Shown here piece after piece: positions 9,487 through 16,280 of a stretch of 64,000 nucleotides of DNA. The notes beneath the pieces are model-generated. The model was not told the DNA's origin and made no database searches. It saw only the letters and a list, made by a program, of their open reading frames with translations. A program made the translations under genes and the position numbers. How positions within the stretch are numbered: the first letter of the stretch is position 1; every line of letters starts with the position of its first letter. Where the stretch lies: contig NZ_JAERQF010000004.1 of the NCBI RefSeq assembly GCF_016734815.1, forward strand, positions 62,001 to 126,000. The letters run 5' to 3'. Source of the DNA: Hymenobacter rubidus. Its GTDB lineage: Bacteria > Bacteroidota > Bacteroidia > Cytophagales > Hymenobacteraceae.

Positions 9487-11700
9487 ATGCAACCCTCTAC
9501 ACAAACCCTCATGCCCAGGCGACTGTTTCGTGCCTGGATGGTCATTGCCATCGGTGTGGCTTTGGGAGCGCGGGTCGCGCACGCTACCCCCATTTATTCC
9601 ACAACCGGCGTGGTGAGTTCCAGCGTTCAGTGCTCTGGACTTGGCTGCGCGGGCCTTGGGGTCGACCACGATAACCGTGCCGCCGACAACAACCTGATGG
9701 GCACCTACGCGGTGATGTCCAAAAACGCGACTGCCGCCTCGAGCGTTAGCCTGCGCCTGGGCTTGAGCGGTACCGGCCACCAGGGCGACCGTGCCGGCCT
9801 GCTAGTGGCCCTGGATGGTAGCGCGGTGAGCCTCAGCGCGCTGGGGGCCTATACCATCAAAACGTACCTTAATGGCTCTGCTACCGCGCAGGAGTCGCAT
9901 GTGGTTGAGGTAGATGGCATCCAAAGCCTGCAGGTGCTGGCGGCGGCCAGCCCGCCCTCGCAGCTGGAATTTGTGGCCAATCGGGACTTCGATGCGGTTG
10001 AGCTCACCATCAGCGGGGCAGCCAGCCTGGGCTACGACCTGCGGGTGTATTATGCCTACGGGGTGCCCGCGCTGGTGCCCCTGCCGGTGCAAGGGCTGGC
10101 GTCGCAGTTTTCGGCCACCAACCTTGCGCCCTACTACAGCACGGCCATTGCCGGCGGCAGCGGCGTGGCGGTGTGCGGCAACACCACCATCACCAACCCG
10201 CAGTACGCCGTGGATGCCAGCCTGACCAACCACGCCACTTTCGGCACCTTTGTGTCGGCCAATTGCCCGTCCACGCTCAGCGTAAAGCTGCAAGACCTGA
10301 AGACCGCGCCGGCCGGCTACTACGCCGGCTTCGTGTTGGGGAATTCGGGAATTGTCGATTTGGATGTGCTGAGTGGGCTGCGCCTGACCACCTACAAAAC
10401 GATTAACGGCGTGCGCACGGCTCAGCAGTCGGCCACGGGCGTGGGCCTGCTGAACCTGGCGCTGCTGCCCGACGGCAAATACCAGGTGAGCTTCCCCAGT
10501 ACCTTGCCGTTCGATGAGGTGCAGATTGAGCAAATCAGTGGATTGTCGGCGCTGAGCAATCTGGATATTTACTACGGGTTTGGCCTCGAGCCCAGCGCCT
10601 TTCAGGGCACCAGCCGCGTCCTCTCCGATTTTTCCTCGACTACGGCTGCCAGCAAGGCCCGCGCAAGCATCAGCGGCGTATGCGCCCTGTGTGGGGTAGC
10701 CAACCCCGCCGGTGCGGCCGACAACAACCCCGCCACCAGCGCCACCGTGGTGGTGACGGCCGGTGTTACCGCCACGGTAGGGTTGGCGCTGGACCTCAAC
10801 GGCCAGGGCCGGGCCGGCAACCGGGCGGGGGTTATTATCCAGAACAACGCCAACAACGGACTGCTGGACCTGGCCTTGCTGAACAACCTGACCCTGAGCA
10901 CCTACGACAACAATGGGAAACTATTGGAAACGGCATCGGGCTCTTCCCTGCTATCGGTAAACCTGCTGCCCGATGGCAAGCAGGAGGTGTCCTTCCGCAC
11001 CACCCAGGATTTTTCTTCGGTAAAAATTTCGGCTGCCTCCTTGCTCGGGGTGGGGGTGAACATCGGCGTTTTCCAAGCCTTTGCCGACGACTTGGCCAGC
11101 GGGTTATTGCCCGTCATTGTTCCCCTGCCGGTGGAGCTAACGGCCTTTGCCGGCCAGTGGCTGGGCGGGGCTGCCGAGCTGAAATGGACCACCGCTTCGG
11201 AAAAAAACAGCGACTATTTTGTGGTTGAGCGGTCGACGGGCCGCGATGACGGTTTTCAGCCAGTGGGCCGGGTAGCGGCCGCCGGCAGCAGCACCCGCAC
11301 GCTGACGTACCAGTTCCGCGATGCCGAGGCGGGCGCCCAAGGCGCGGCTATTCTCTACTACCGGCTGCGGCAGGTTGATGTTGACGGCACGCAAGCGTTT
11401 TCGCCCCTGGTTGCGATGGCGGTGGGCAAGCAAGCCACCGCCGCACCGCAGCTGGAGCTGTACCCGAACCCCGCGCCCGATGCGCAGTCGGTAACCGCGC
11501 ACTTCCTCAACCGGCCCGTTTCCGCAGGCACTCTGCTCGTGTACTCGCAAATGGGCCAGCTGGTGCGCCAACTGCCCGTTGTGGAAGCTGCTCAGGTGCT
11601 GGCCCTGCCCGCGCTGGCCCCCGGACTCTACCACGTGGTGCTGCGTGATGCGCAAGGCCAGCAATTGGCGGCCCAACGGCTCGTGGTGGGCGGGCGTTAA
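9487..11700 (+). CDS. Secreted three-repeat protein with T9SS type A sorting domain
   Basis: 737 aa (or 729 from the ATG at 9511, which begins the signal peptide MPRRLFRAWMVIAIGVALGA). The mature part holds three tandem ~170-residue modules. Each has an A-D-N-like start (DHDNRAADNN, YAVDASLTNH, AGAADNNPAT), then (G/Y)xRAGxxx or YYAGFVL, then an L..LTTY segment. Modules 2 and 3 end LLPDGKxxVSF.T..F..V.I. About residues 545-645 form a VELTAF...WTTASEKNSDYFVVERS fibronectin-like linker common in Bacteroidota surface proteins. The Por tail (LELYPNPAPDA...LLVYSQMG...LAPGLYHVVL) ends the protein. Regulation by sigma-54 is predicted. The ligand or surface role is unknown. Confidence 0.88.
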   Translation: MQPSTQTLMPRRLFRAWMVIAIGVALGARVAHATPIYSTTGVVSSSVQCSGLGCAGLGVDHDNRAADNNLMGTYAVMSKNATAASSVSLRLGLSGTGHQGDRAGLLVALDGSAVSLSALGAYTIKTYLNGSATAQESHVVEVDGIQSLQVLAAASPPSQLEFVANRDFDAVELTISGAASLGYDLRVYYAYGVPALVPLPVQGLASQFSATNLAPYYSTAIAGGSGVAVCGNTTITNPQYAVDASLTNHATFGTFVSANCPSTLSVKLQDLKTAPAGYYAGFVLGNSGIVDLDVLSGLRLTTYKTINGVRTAQQSATGVGLLNLALLPDGKYQVSFPSTLPFDEVQIEQISGLSALSNLDIYYGFGLEPSAFQGTSRVLSDFSSTTAASKARASISGVCALCGVANPAGAADNNPATSATVVVTAGVTATVGLALDLNGQGRAGNRAGVIIQNNANNGLLDLALLNNLTLSTYDNNGKLLETASGSSLLSVNLLPDGKQEVSFRTTQDFSSVKISAASLLGVGVNIGVFQAFADDLASGLLPVIVPLPVELTAFAGQWLGGAAELKWTTASEKNSDYFVVERSTGRDDGFQPVGRVAAAGSSTRTLTYQFRDAEAGAQGAAILYYRLRQVDVDGTQAFSPLVAMAVGKQATAAPQLELYPNPAPDAQSVTAHFLNRPVSAGTLLVYSQMGQLVRQLPVVEAAQVLALPALAPGLYHVVLRDAQGQQLAAQRLVVGGR

Positions 11701-11710
11701 GGCAAACCAC

Positions 11711-11770
11711 TTTCTTGGGCAATGAAAAGCCCCGCCGGACCACCGGCGGGGCTTTTCATTGCCCAAGAAA
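11711..11770. terminator. Terminator inside a perfect 28-bp inverted repeat
   Basis: Arms 11711-11738 and 11743-11770 are perfectly complementary around ACCA. The core AAAAGCCCCGCCGG/CCGGCGGGGCTTTT is a normal terminator. Complementarity continues 14 bp past the T-run (TTTCTTGGGCAATG), which ordinary terminators do not need. Confidence 0.9.
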
Positions 11771-12000
11771 TGGGCCGCTATGAGCTATAAAAAATGACCA
11801 GCGGCGTTGCGAATGATTTGCCGGCGGCAATACAAAATCTATATAAAACATAACTTTTCTGTTGCCTTATTATGAGGCCAAAATGTTCTTGCAGGGGGAG
11901 TTAGTGCATTGGTAATAGTTGTGTAACATTGCGATAGTAGTGAAGCAATTTCAACAAATGACTTTTGCGGTCACTAGCACCTTTCACTCTTTTCTTTTTT
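11771..12000. other. Intergenic AT-rich region before the nuclease gene
   Basis: No gene is seen. The segment is AT-rich and presumably holds the nuclease promoter. TAACATTG near 11925 is an imperfect -7-like box, but I cannot place a confident -33 element. Confidence 0.5.
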
Positions 12001-12885
12001 ATGAAGCGAACGATTACCCGTCTCAGCAGCGCCGCGCTGCTTCTGGCCCTGGCCGCCTCCTGCTCGCGCACCGAGCAAGTGACTCCCACCACCGGCCCCA
12101 CGGCCGCCGTAGCAAACCAGGACGCCACCCGCGACAACAACTTGGCCATGGGCAACCCCAGTGGCGCGGTGGCCGACACGTACTACTACTGGAACTACCT
12201 GATGACCAAGCCCCAGTACACCATGTCCTATCATCGCGACAGGGGCACGCCCAACTGGGTGAGCTGGCACCTGAGCAGCGCCTGGCTGGGCAGCACCCCG
12301 CGCCAGGACGATTTCCGCGCCGATGACACGCTGCCCAGCGCTTGGTACCACGTGGGCGGCACCAGCTACAGCGGCTCGGGCTTCGACCGCGGCCACAACT
12401 GCCCTTCGGCCGACCGCACTGGCTCGGTTACCGACAACTCAGCTACCTTCTTGATGACCAATATGATGCCTCAAGCCCCCACCAACAACCAGCAAACCTG
12501 GGCTAACCTGGAGAACTACTGCCGCACACTGGTAGGGCAGGGCTATGAACTCTATATCATCGCGGGCAGCTACGGCAAAGGCGGCACCGGCTCCAACGGC
12601 TATTACACCACCATCGACAACGGCCACATCACCGTGCCGGCCCGCACGTGGAAAGTGGTGGTGGTGCTGCCCGAAGGCAGTTCCGACGTCGGCCGCGTCA
12701 CCACCAGCACCCGCATCATTGCCGTAGACATGCCCAACTCCAATTCCATCAGCACGAGCTGGGGCAGCTACCGCACCACGGTGGATGCCATCGAGTCGGC
12801 CACGGGCTACAACATTCTCTCGGCTGTGAGCAGCACCGTGCAAAGCACCATTGAGTCGAAGGTAGACACGGGGCCCACCAGCTGA
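12001..12885 (+). CDS. Lipoprotein DNA/RNA non-specific endonuclease (NUC1 family)
   Basis: 294 aa from the ATG at 12001; an upstream in-frame extension to 11965 lacks a signal. MKRTITRLSSAALLLALAAS-C21 is a lipoprotein signal peptide with lipobox Cys21. The catalytic DRGH motif is at residues 129-132 (SGFDRGHNCPSADRT), with His132 the general base. The downstream NMMPQAPTNNQQTW segment supplies the metal-binding Asn. These beta-beta-alpha metal nucleases cut single- and double-stranded DNA and RNA. Here it would be anchored at the outer surface or periplasm, plausibly for nucleotide scavenging. A long perfect hairpin ends the gene. No immunity partner is adjacent, so a toxin role is less likely. 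Confidence 0.92.
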   Translation: MKRTITRLSSAALLLALAASCSRTEQVTPTTGPTAAVANQDATRDNNLAMGNPSGAVADTYYYWNYLMTKPQYTMSYHRDRGTPNWVSWHLSSAWLGSTPRQDDFRADDTLPSAWYHVGGTSYSGSGFDRGHNCPSADRTGSVTDNSATFLMTNMMPQAPTNNQQTWANLENYCRTLVGQGYELYIIAGSYGKGGTGSNGYYTTIDNGHITVPARTWKVVVVLPEGSSDVGRVTTSTRIIAVDMPNSNSISTSWGSYRTTVDAIESATGYNILSAVSSTVQSTIESKVDTGPTS

Positions 12886-12939
12886 GAAAAACGCGTAATT
12901 GCGAATTTGACAGCATGCGAAGCACGTCACTAATACCCG

Positions 12940-13003
12940 TTTCGAGCCAGCAAAAAGCCCCTGAAATACCAGTGTATTTCAGGGGCTTTTTGCTGGCTCG
13001 AAA
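12940..13003. terminator. Terminator inside a perfect 30-bp inverted repeat
   Basis: Arms 12940-12969 and 12974-13003 are perfectly complementary around CAGT. The core AAAAAGCCCCTGAAATAC/GTATTTCAGGGGCTTTTT is extended 12 bp beyond the T-run by TTTCGAGCCAGC/GCTGGCTCGAAA. It has the same design as the hairpin at 11711-11770 but a different sequence. Confidence 0.9.
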
Positions 13004-13207
13004 CAGCAGGAACTGCTTTCAGGAGCGGAATAAAGAGCCAAAGTTACGGTGGCTACTGCTTGCAAAGCAACGGGTTAGAAAACACCAAAATTTTTTTACG
13101 GCCAAAAGCCGACCCCAAAATGTGCGCTGATTAGCGAGTTAGGCCCGAAAGCGACGCTCAAAAAACACGCAAAAAAACACGCAAAAAAAACTTAATGTGA
13201 CCAGTGA

Positions 13208-13237
13208 TTTGGCCGGCATAAACATTCCGTAATTTTG
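13208..13237 (+). promoter_or_regulatory. Strong Bacteroidota promoter (TTTG-N18-TAATTTTG)
   Basis: TTTG at 13208-13211 and a perfect TAnnTTTG at 13230-13237 are separated by 18 bp. This is the best sigma-A-type promoter in the window. No convincing start codon or protein follows, which points to a non-coding transcript beginning near 13243. Confidence 0.65.
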
Positions 13238-13242
13238 CATCG

Positions 13243-13402
13243 TGCTTCAGCCCAATAAACAGTTGATGAAGTGTGGGACGCTCCGCCAGGATGTGCCGCA
13301 GCGAGACCGGAAGGTCTTGTCCCCCGTCGGTTTCGCCGATTTTTCGTTTACGATTTCTGGTTTTTGCCCCGCCACCGTTTCGGATTTTGAAACGGTTTTT
13401 TT
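13243..13402 (+). ncRNA. Candidate structured small RNA, ~160 nt, unidentified
   Basis: The segment is bounded by a consensus promoter and an intrinsic terminator. Inside, GGGAC (near 13274) can pair with GTCCC (near 13318). Within that domain is a 7-bp hairpin closed by a GGAA tetraloop (CGAGACC-GGAA-GGTCTTG) and a GCTCCG/CGCAGC helix with one mismatch. A weaker hairpin with a T-run (TCGG-TTTCG-CCGA-TTTTT, 13327-13344) could give a ~100-nt form. It does not show the SRP RNA domain IV signature (GGAAGGNAGCAGCC), nor features I recognise of 6S RNA or tmRNA. It could instead be a leader for the pyrimidine genes downstream. Confidence 0.45.
13375..13402 (+). terminator. Intrinsic terminator
   Basis: CCGTTTC (13375-13381), a 7-nt loop, GAAACGG (13389-13395), then seven T. 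It ends the candidate small RNA. Confidence 0.8.
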
Positions 13403-13591
13403 GTGCGCGGCCGGTTCGGCTTCGTTTCCACTGGCTTTTAGTAACAACCCTCATTCCCTCAACCCTAGTAGATACCAACTCCCTCGTCTCCGGAGCAGAA
13501 GTGGCTGCGCTAGTTTCGGCTCACGCCGGCAACCGCAACCTGAGCACCGATTAACCGTGACAATGAAGCTGTTTAGGAAGTGAAAACCGAT

Positions 13592-13660
13592 GTCATCCTG
13601 AGCGCAGCGAAGGACTTTGTCCCAACGGAACGGCGATTCTGCAGGCGTGAGAAAGTCCTA
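13592..13660. repeat. Family A palindromic element, AAGGACCTT-like, decayed copy
   Basis: The left arm GTCATCCTGAGCGCAGCGAAGGACTTTG is intact. The right arm survives only as GAGAAAGTCCTA, so the palindrome is largely lost. Confidence 0.7.
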
Positions 13661-13689
13661 TACCGAGTACCAAAATACCTTGAAAAGCC

Positions 13690-14538
13690 ATGAAGCTCGG
13701 CGCCATTACGTTACAGAATTCCGTTTGCCTGGCCACGGCTCCGTGGGACCTCGCCGGCGAAGGCTATGAGCAACTGGGTGCGATTTTCACCAAAACCGTG
13801 ACCATGGAGCCCCGCGCCGGCCTGCCCGGCGACGAAGGCATCCTGCAAGTGGCCGACCAAACCCTGCTCAACCGCACCGACCTCCGCACCGAGGGCGCAG
13901 AGCTATTGGTACAGGAGCATCTGCCGCGCCTGCGCCGCTTCGGCGTGCCGGTGTTTGTGAGCATCACCGCGCCGGGCGTGCCGGGCTTCCGCAAAATTGC
14001 GCGCTACCTGCAGCGCGAAGCCGGCGAGCAATTGGCGGGTGTGGAAGTCTACATCACCGTGCCCCACGGAGGCTCCGGCTCCGATGTGACGGCCCACTAC
14101 GTGCGCGAAGCCACTGAGGCCGTGCGCAATGAGTTGCGCGACGACCTGGCCGTAGTTGTAAAACTGCCACCGTGGCCCGACCACATCCGGGGCCTGGCCC
14201 TGGGGGCGCAGGATGGGGGAGCTACAGCGCTGGCTGCAACCAATACCCTCAAAGTATTGCACCTGCCGGCTGACCCCAACGCCGCACCATTAATAGGCGG
14301 GCTCTCGGGCGAAGCGTTGCGGCCCTTGTCGCAGCGCTGCGTGTGGGAACTGGCGAATGACTCCAACCTGAACCTGCCCATTTTCGGCACGGGCGGCATT
14401 TTCACGCTGCGCGACGTGGAAGACTACCTGCGGGTAGGCGCCCAGGCCGTGCAGGTTGCCAGCGGCGAATGGCTGTCGCCGGGCCTCTCGGCCCGGTTGG
14501 CGTCGGAAGTTGCGCACAATACTTCAGTATCTCGGTAA
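13690..14538 (+). CDS. pyrD: Dihydroorotate dehydrogenase-like protein (class 1 fold)
   Basis: 282 aa, a TIM-barrel protein of dihydroorotate dehydrogenase type. It has TKTVTMEPRAGLPGDE (compare TKT(I/V)T..PR), a conserved Lys in VVVKLPPW, and C-terminal FMN phosphate-binding IFGTGGIF and GAQAVQVASG. It heads a pyrimidine set with pyrF and pyrE, which supports the call. One oddity is that the usual catalytic-base motif (N.SCPN in class 1B, with Cys) is replaced by VEVYITVPHGG, with no Cys at that place. It may be a diverged enzyme using another base, or a paralogue with another role while a canonical pyrD lies elsewhere. Confidence 0.65.
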   Translation: MKLGAITLQNSVCLATAPWDLAGEGYEQLGAIFTKTVTMEPRAGLPGDEGILQVADQTLLNRTDLRTEGAELLVQEHLPRLRRFGVPVFVSITAPGVPGFRKIARYLQREAGEQLAGVEVYITVPHGGSGSDVTAHYVREATEAVRNELRDDLAVVVKLPPWPDHIRGLALGAQDGGATALAATNTLKVLHLPADPNAAPLIGGLSGEALRPLSQRCVWELANDSNLNLPIFGTGGIFTLRDVEDYLRVGAQAVQVASGEWLSPGLSARLASEVAHNTSVSR

Positions 14539-14540
14539 GT

Positions 14541-14647
14541 TTAGAACGTCATGCCGAGCGCAGCCGAGGCATCTCGCTCGCTTCGTTGAACGATTGATTT
14601 ACTACCACACGCGAGATGCCTCGGCTACGCTCGGCATGACGTTCTAA
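14541..14647. repeat. Family A palindromic element (GCATCTC type), pyrD-pyrF gap
   Basis: Near-perfect arms TTAGAACGTCATGCCGAGC and its complement at 14629-14647 extend inwards over CGAGGCATCTCGC. The loop contains CGATTGATTTACT. It fills most of the gap between pyrD and pyrF. Confidence 0.9.
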
Positions 14648-14686
14648 AAGCCTCGTTTTCCCTCTTCACCACCCCAAGCATACCGA

Positions 14687-15466
14687 ATGCAAAAGCTGCT
14701 CACCCGCGTTCAAAAGGCCAATTCCCTGCTCTGCGTGGGCCTCGACCCGACGGGCAACGATGCGGCCGCCACCCAGCGGCTGCGCGAGGTAATTGCCGAA
14801 ACCGCCGCCTACGCAGCCGCTTTCAAACCCAACCTTGCCTTCTTTCTGAGCCGTGAAAACGGAGTGGCCCTGCTCCAGCAAACCGTGCAACGCATCCCGG
14901 CCGGCATCCCCGTCATTCTGGATGGCAAATTCGGCGACATTGCCAACACCGCCGAGCAGTACGCCCGCTTCGCCTATGACATTGTGGGGGCCGATGCCGT
15001 AACGGTGAACCCCTATATGGGCGACGATGCCATCCGGCCCTTCGCCCGGCCCGGCAAGCTGGTTTTTTCGCTGGCGAAAACATCCAACAAGCCGCAATAT
15101 GGCCTGCAGGACCAAGCCCTGGCCACCGGTGGCACCCTCAGCGACCGCGCTGCCCAGATTGCCCGGCAGCTCGATGAGGAACTGACCGAATCGACCATTG
15201 GCCTGGTGGTGGGTGCTACCGAGCCGGCCAGCATGGCCAAAGTCCGCGCCGCCTGCCCCGAGCAGTGGTTTTTGGTGCCGGGCATCGGCGCGCAGGGCGG
15301 CGACTTGGAAGCCACGCTCCGCGCCGGCCTGCGCGCCGATGGCAGCGGCCTGCTGATAAATTCCTCGCGGGGAATCTGGCAGGCAAAAGATGCAGGCGCC
15401 GCCGCCCGCGAATTGCAAGAACAAATCAACAAATTCCGGACCGTGTCGAGCCCGACCCACGCCTGA
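14687..15466 (+). CDS. pyrF: Orotidine 5'-phosphate decarboxylase (type 2)
   Basis: 259 aa, length typical of the subfamily-2 enzyme. LCVGLDPTG at the N-terminus, FKPNLAFF, then the catalytic D-x-K-x-x-D motif as ILDGKFGDIANTAEQYA, followed by DAVTVNPYMGDDAIRPF. Phosphate-binding LVPGIGAQGGD and LLINSSRGI lie near the C-terminus. It catalyses OMP to UMP, the last step of UMP synthesis, using the product of PyrE encoded just downstream. A small terminator-like hairpin separates it from pyrE. Confidence 0.95.
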   Translation: MQKLLTRVQKANSLLCVGLDPTGNDAAATQRLREVIAETAAYAAAFKPNLAFFLSRENGVALLQQTVQRIPAGIPVILDGKFGDIANTAEQYARFAYDIVGADAVTVNPYMGDDAIRPFARPGKLVFSLAKTSNKPQYGLQDQALATGGTLSDRAAQIARQLDEELTESTIGLVVGATEPASMAKVRAACPEQWFLVPGIGAQGGDLEATLRAGLRADGSGLLINSSRGIWQAKDAGAAARELQEQINKFRTVSSPTHA

Positions 15467-15467
15467 G

Positions 15468-15496
15468 CCAAAAAGCCGCTTCACCGCGGCTTTTTG
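15468..15496 (+). terminator. Terminator-like hairpin between pyrF and pyrE
   Basis: AAAAAGCCGC-TTCAC-CGCGGCTTTTTG with an A tract before and a T tract after the stem. It starts immediately after the pyrF stop and ends ~23 bp before the pyrE ATG, so it may reduce read-through into pyrE. Confidence 0.75.
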
Positions 15497-15518
15497 CATG
15501 TTAGCCTTTCTGAATCAG

Positions 15519-16145
15519 ATGACTGAAACCACCAACACCCATTCGCCCATCGCCCTCGACGCCGAGCTGCTGGAGCAGCAATTGCGGCAGGAAGATGCGC
15601 TGTTGCGCGGGCACTTCCGGCTGTCGTCGGGCCTGCATTCCGATACCTATGTGCAGTGCGCCCGCTTCCTGCGCCGGCCCGACTTGGCGGAGCCCGCCGC
15701 CGCCGCGCTGGCTGGCCAAGTTCAGGCCGCCGGCCTGCAGCCCGACGTGGTGGTTGGCCCCGCCATGGGCGGCGTGGTGATTGGCTACGAGCTGGCCCGG
15801 CAGTTGGGCGTGCCCGGCATTTTCACCGAGCGCGACGCCGATGGGCAAATGACCCTGCGGCGCGGTTTCACCATCGAGCCAGGCGAAAGAGTTGTCATTG
15901 CCGAAGATGTGGTGACCACCGGCAAAAGCACGCTGGAAGTAGCCAAAGTGCTGCGTGAGATGGGCGCTGAAGTGCTGGCCGTGGCCTCACTGATTGACCG
16001 CACGGGCGGAAAAGGTGGGCTGGATTTTCCGCATTTTGCGCTGCTTTCGGTGCAGGCCGCGACCTTTGCCCCGGAGAGCTGCCCCCTGTGCGCCGCCGGC
16101 GTGCCGGTAGTGAAGCCCGGCAGCCGGCCGGAAAAAGCGTTTTGA
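15519..16145 (+). CDS. pyrE: Orotate phosphoribosyltransferase
   Basis: 208 aa from the ATG at 15519; a longer frame to 15390 overlaps pyrF and the terminator and is rejected. Type I PRTase features are visible: GHFRLSSGLHSDTYVQ (substrate hood), PDVVVGPAMGGVVIGYELA, and the PRPP-binding loop ERVVIAEDVVTTGKSTLE. It joins orotate and PRPP to give OMP for PyrF. The C-terminus has CPLCAAGVPVVKPGSRP, common in this subfamily. Confidence 0.95.
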   Translation: MTETTNTHSPIALDAELLEQQLRQEDALLRGHFRLSSGLHSDTYVQCARFLRRPDLAEPAAAALAGQVQAAGLQPDVVVGPAMGGVVIGYELARQLGVPGIFTERDADGQMTLRRGFTIEPGERVVIAEDVVTTGKSTLEVAKVLREMGAEVLAVASLIDRTGGKGGLDFPHFALLSVQAATFAPESCPLCAAGVPVVKPGSRPEKAF

Positions 16146-16166
16146 TGTATTGCCCAGCCTCAGCCT

Positions 16167-16270
16167 GAACGACACGCTGAGTGCAGCCGAAGCATCTCTG
16201 CTGCTTCGTTGTGATAGTAAATAATTAGTTGTGCAGTAGAGACGCTTCGGCAAGCTCAGCATGACGTTTC
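16167..16270. repeat. Family A palindromic element (GCATCTC type) before purL
   Basis: Arms GAACGACACGCTGAG...GCATCTCTG and CAGTAGAGACGC...CAGCATGACGTTTC, with several mismatches between them. It ends 10 bp before the purL start codon. Confidence 0.85.
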
Positions 16271-16280
16271 GATATTATTG

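Larger units (their letters stand above)
13004..13689. other. Gene-poor interval between nuclease and pyrD-like gene
   Basis: This ~690-bp stretch holds a candidate small RNA with promoter and terminator (13208-13402) and a decayed palindromic element (13592-13660). Open frames of ~90-110 codons exist at 13242-13583 and 13273-13554 but overlap the RNA signals and show no recognisable protein. I see no other gene. Confidence 0.5.

Noticed and set aside
12001..12885. Secreted nuclease as a toxin with immunity protein
   Set aside because: It has a lipoprotein signal, no delivery domain and no small immunity gene adjacent; nutrient scavenging is simpler.
13243..13344. Signal recognition particle RNA
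   Set aside because: A GGAA-capped hairpin is present, but the conserved asymmetric loop (GGAAGGNAGCAGCC) is missing.
13242..13583. Protein-coding gene before pyrD
   Set aside because: The frames at 13242 and 13273 overlap a promoter, hairpins and a terminator, read through the T-run and show no recognisable protein; a small RNA is a better explanation.
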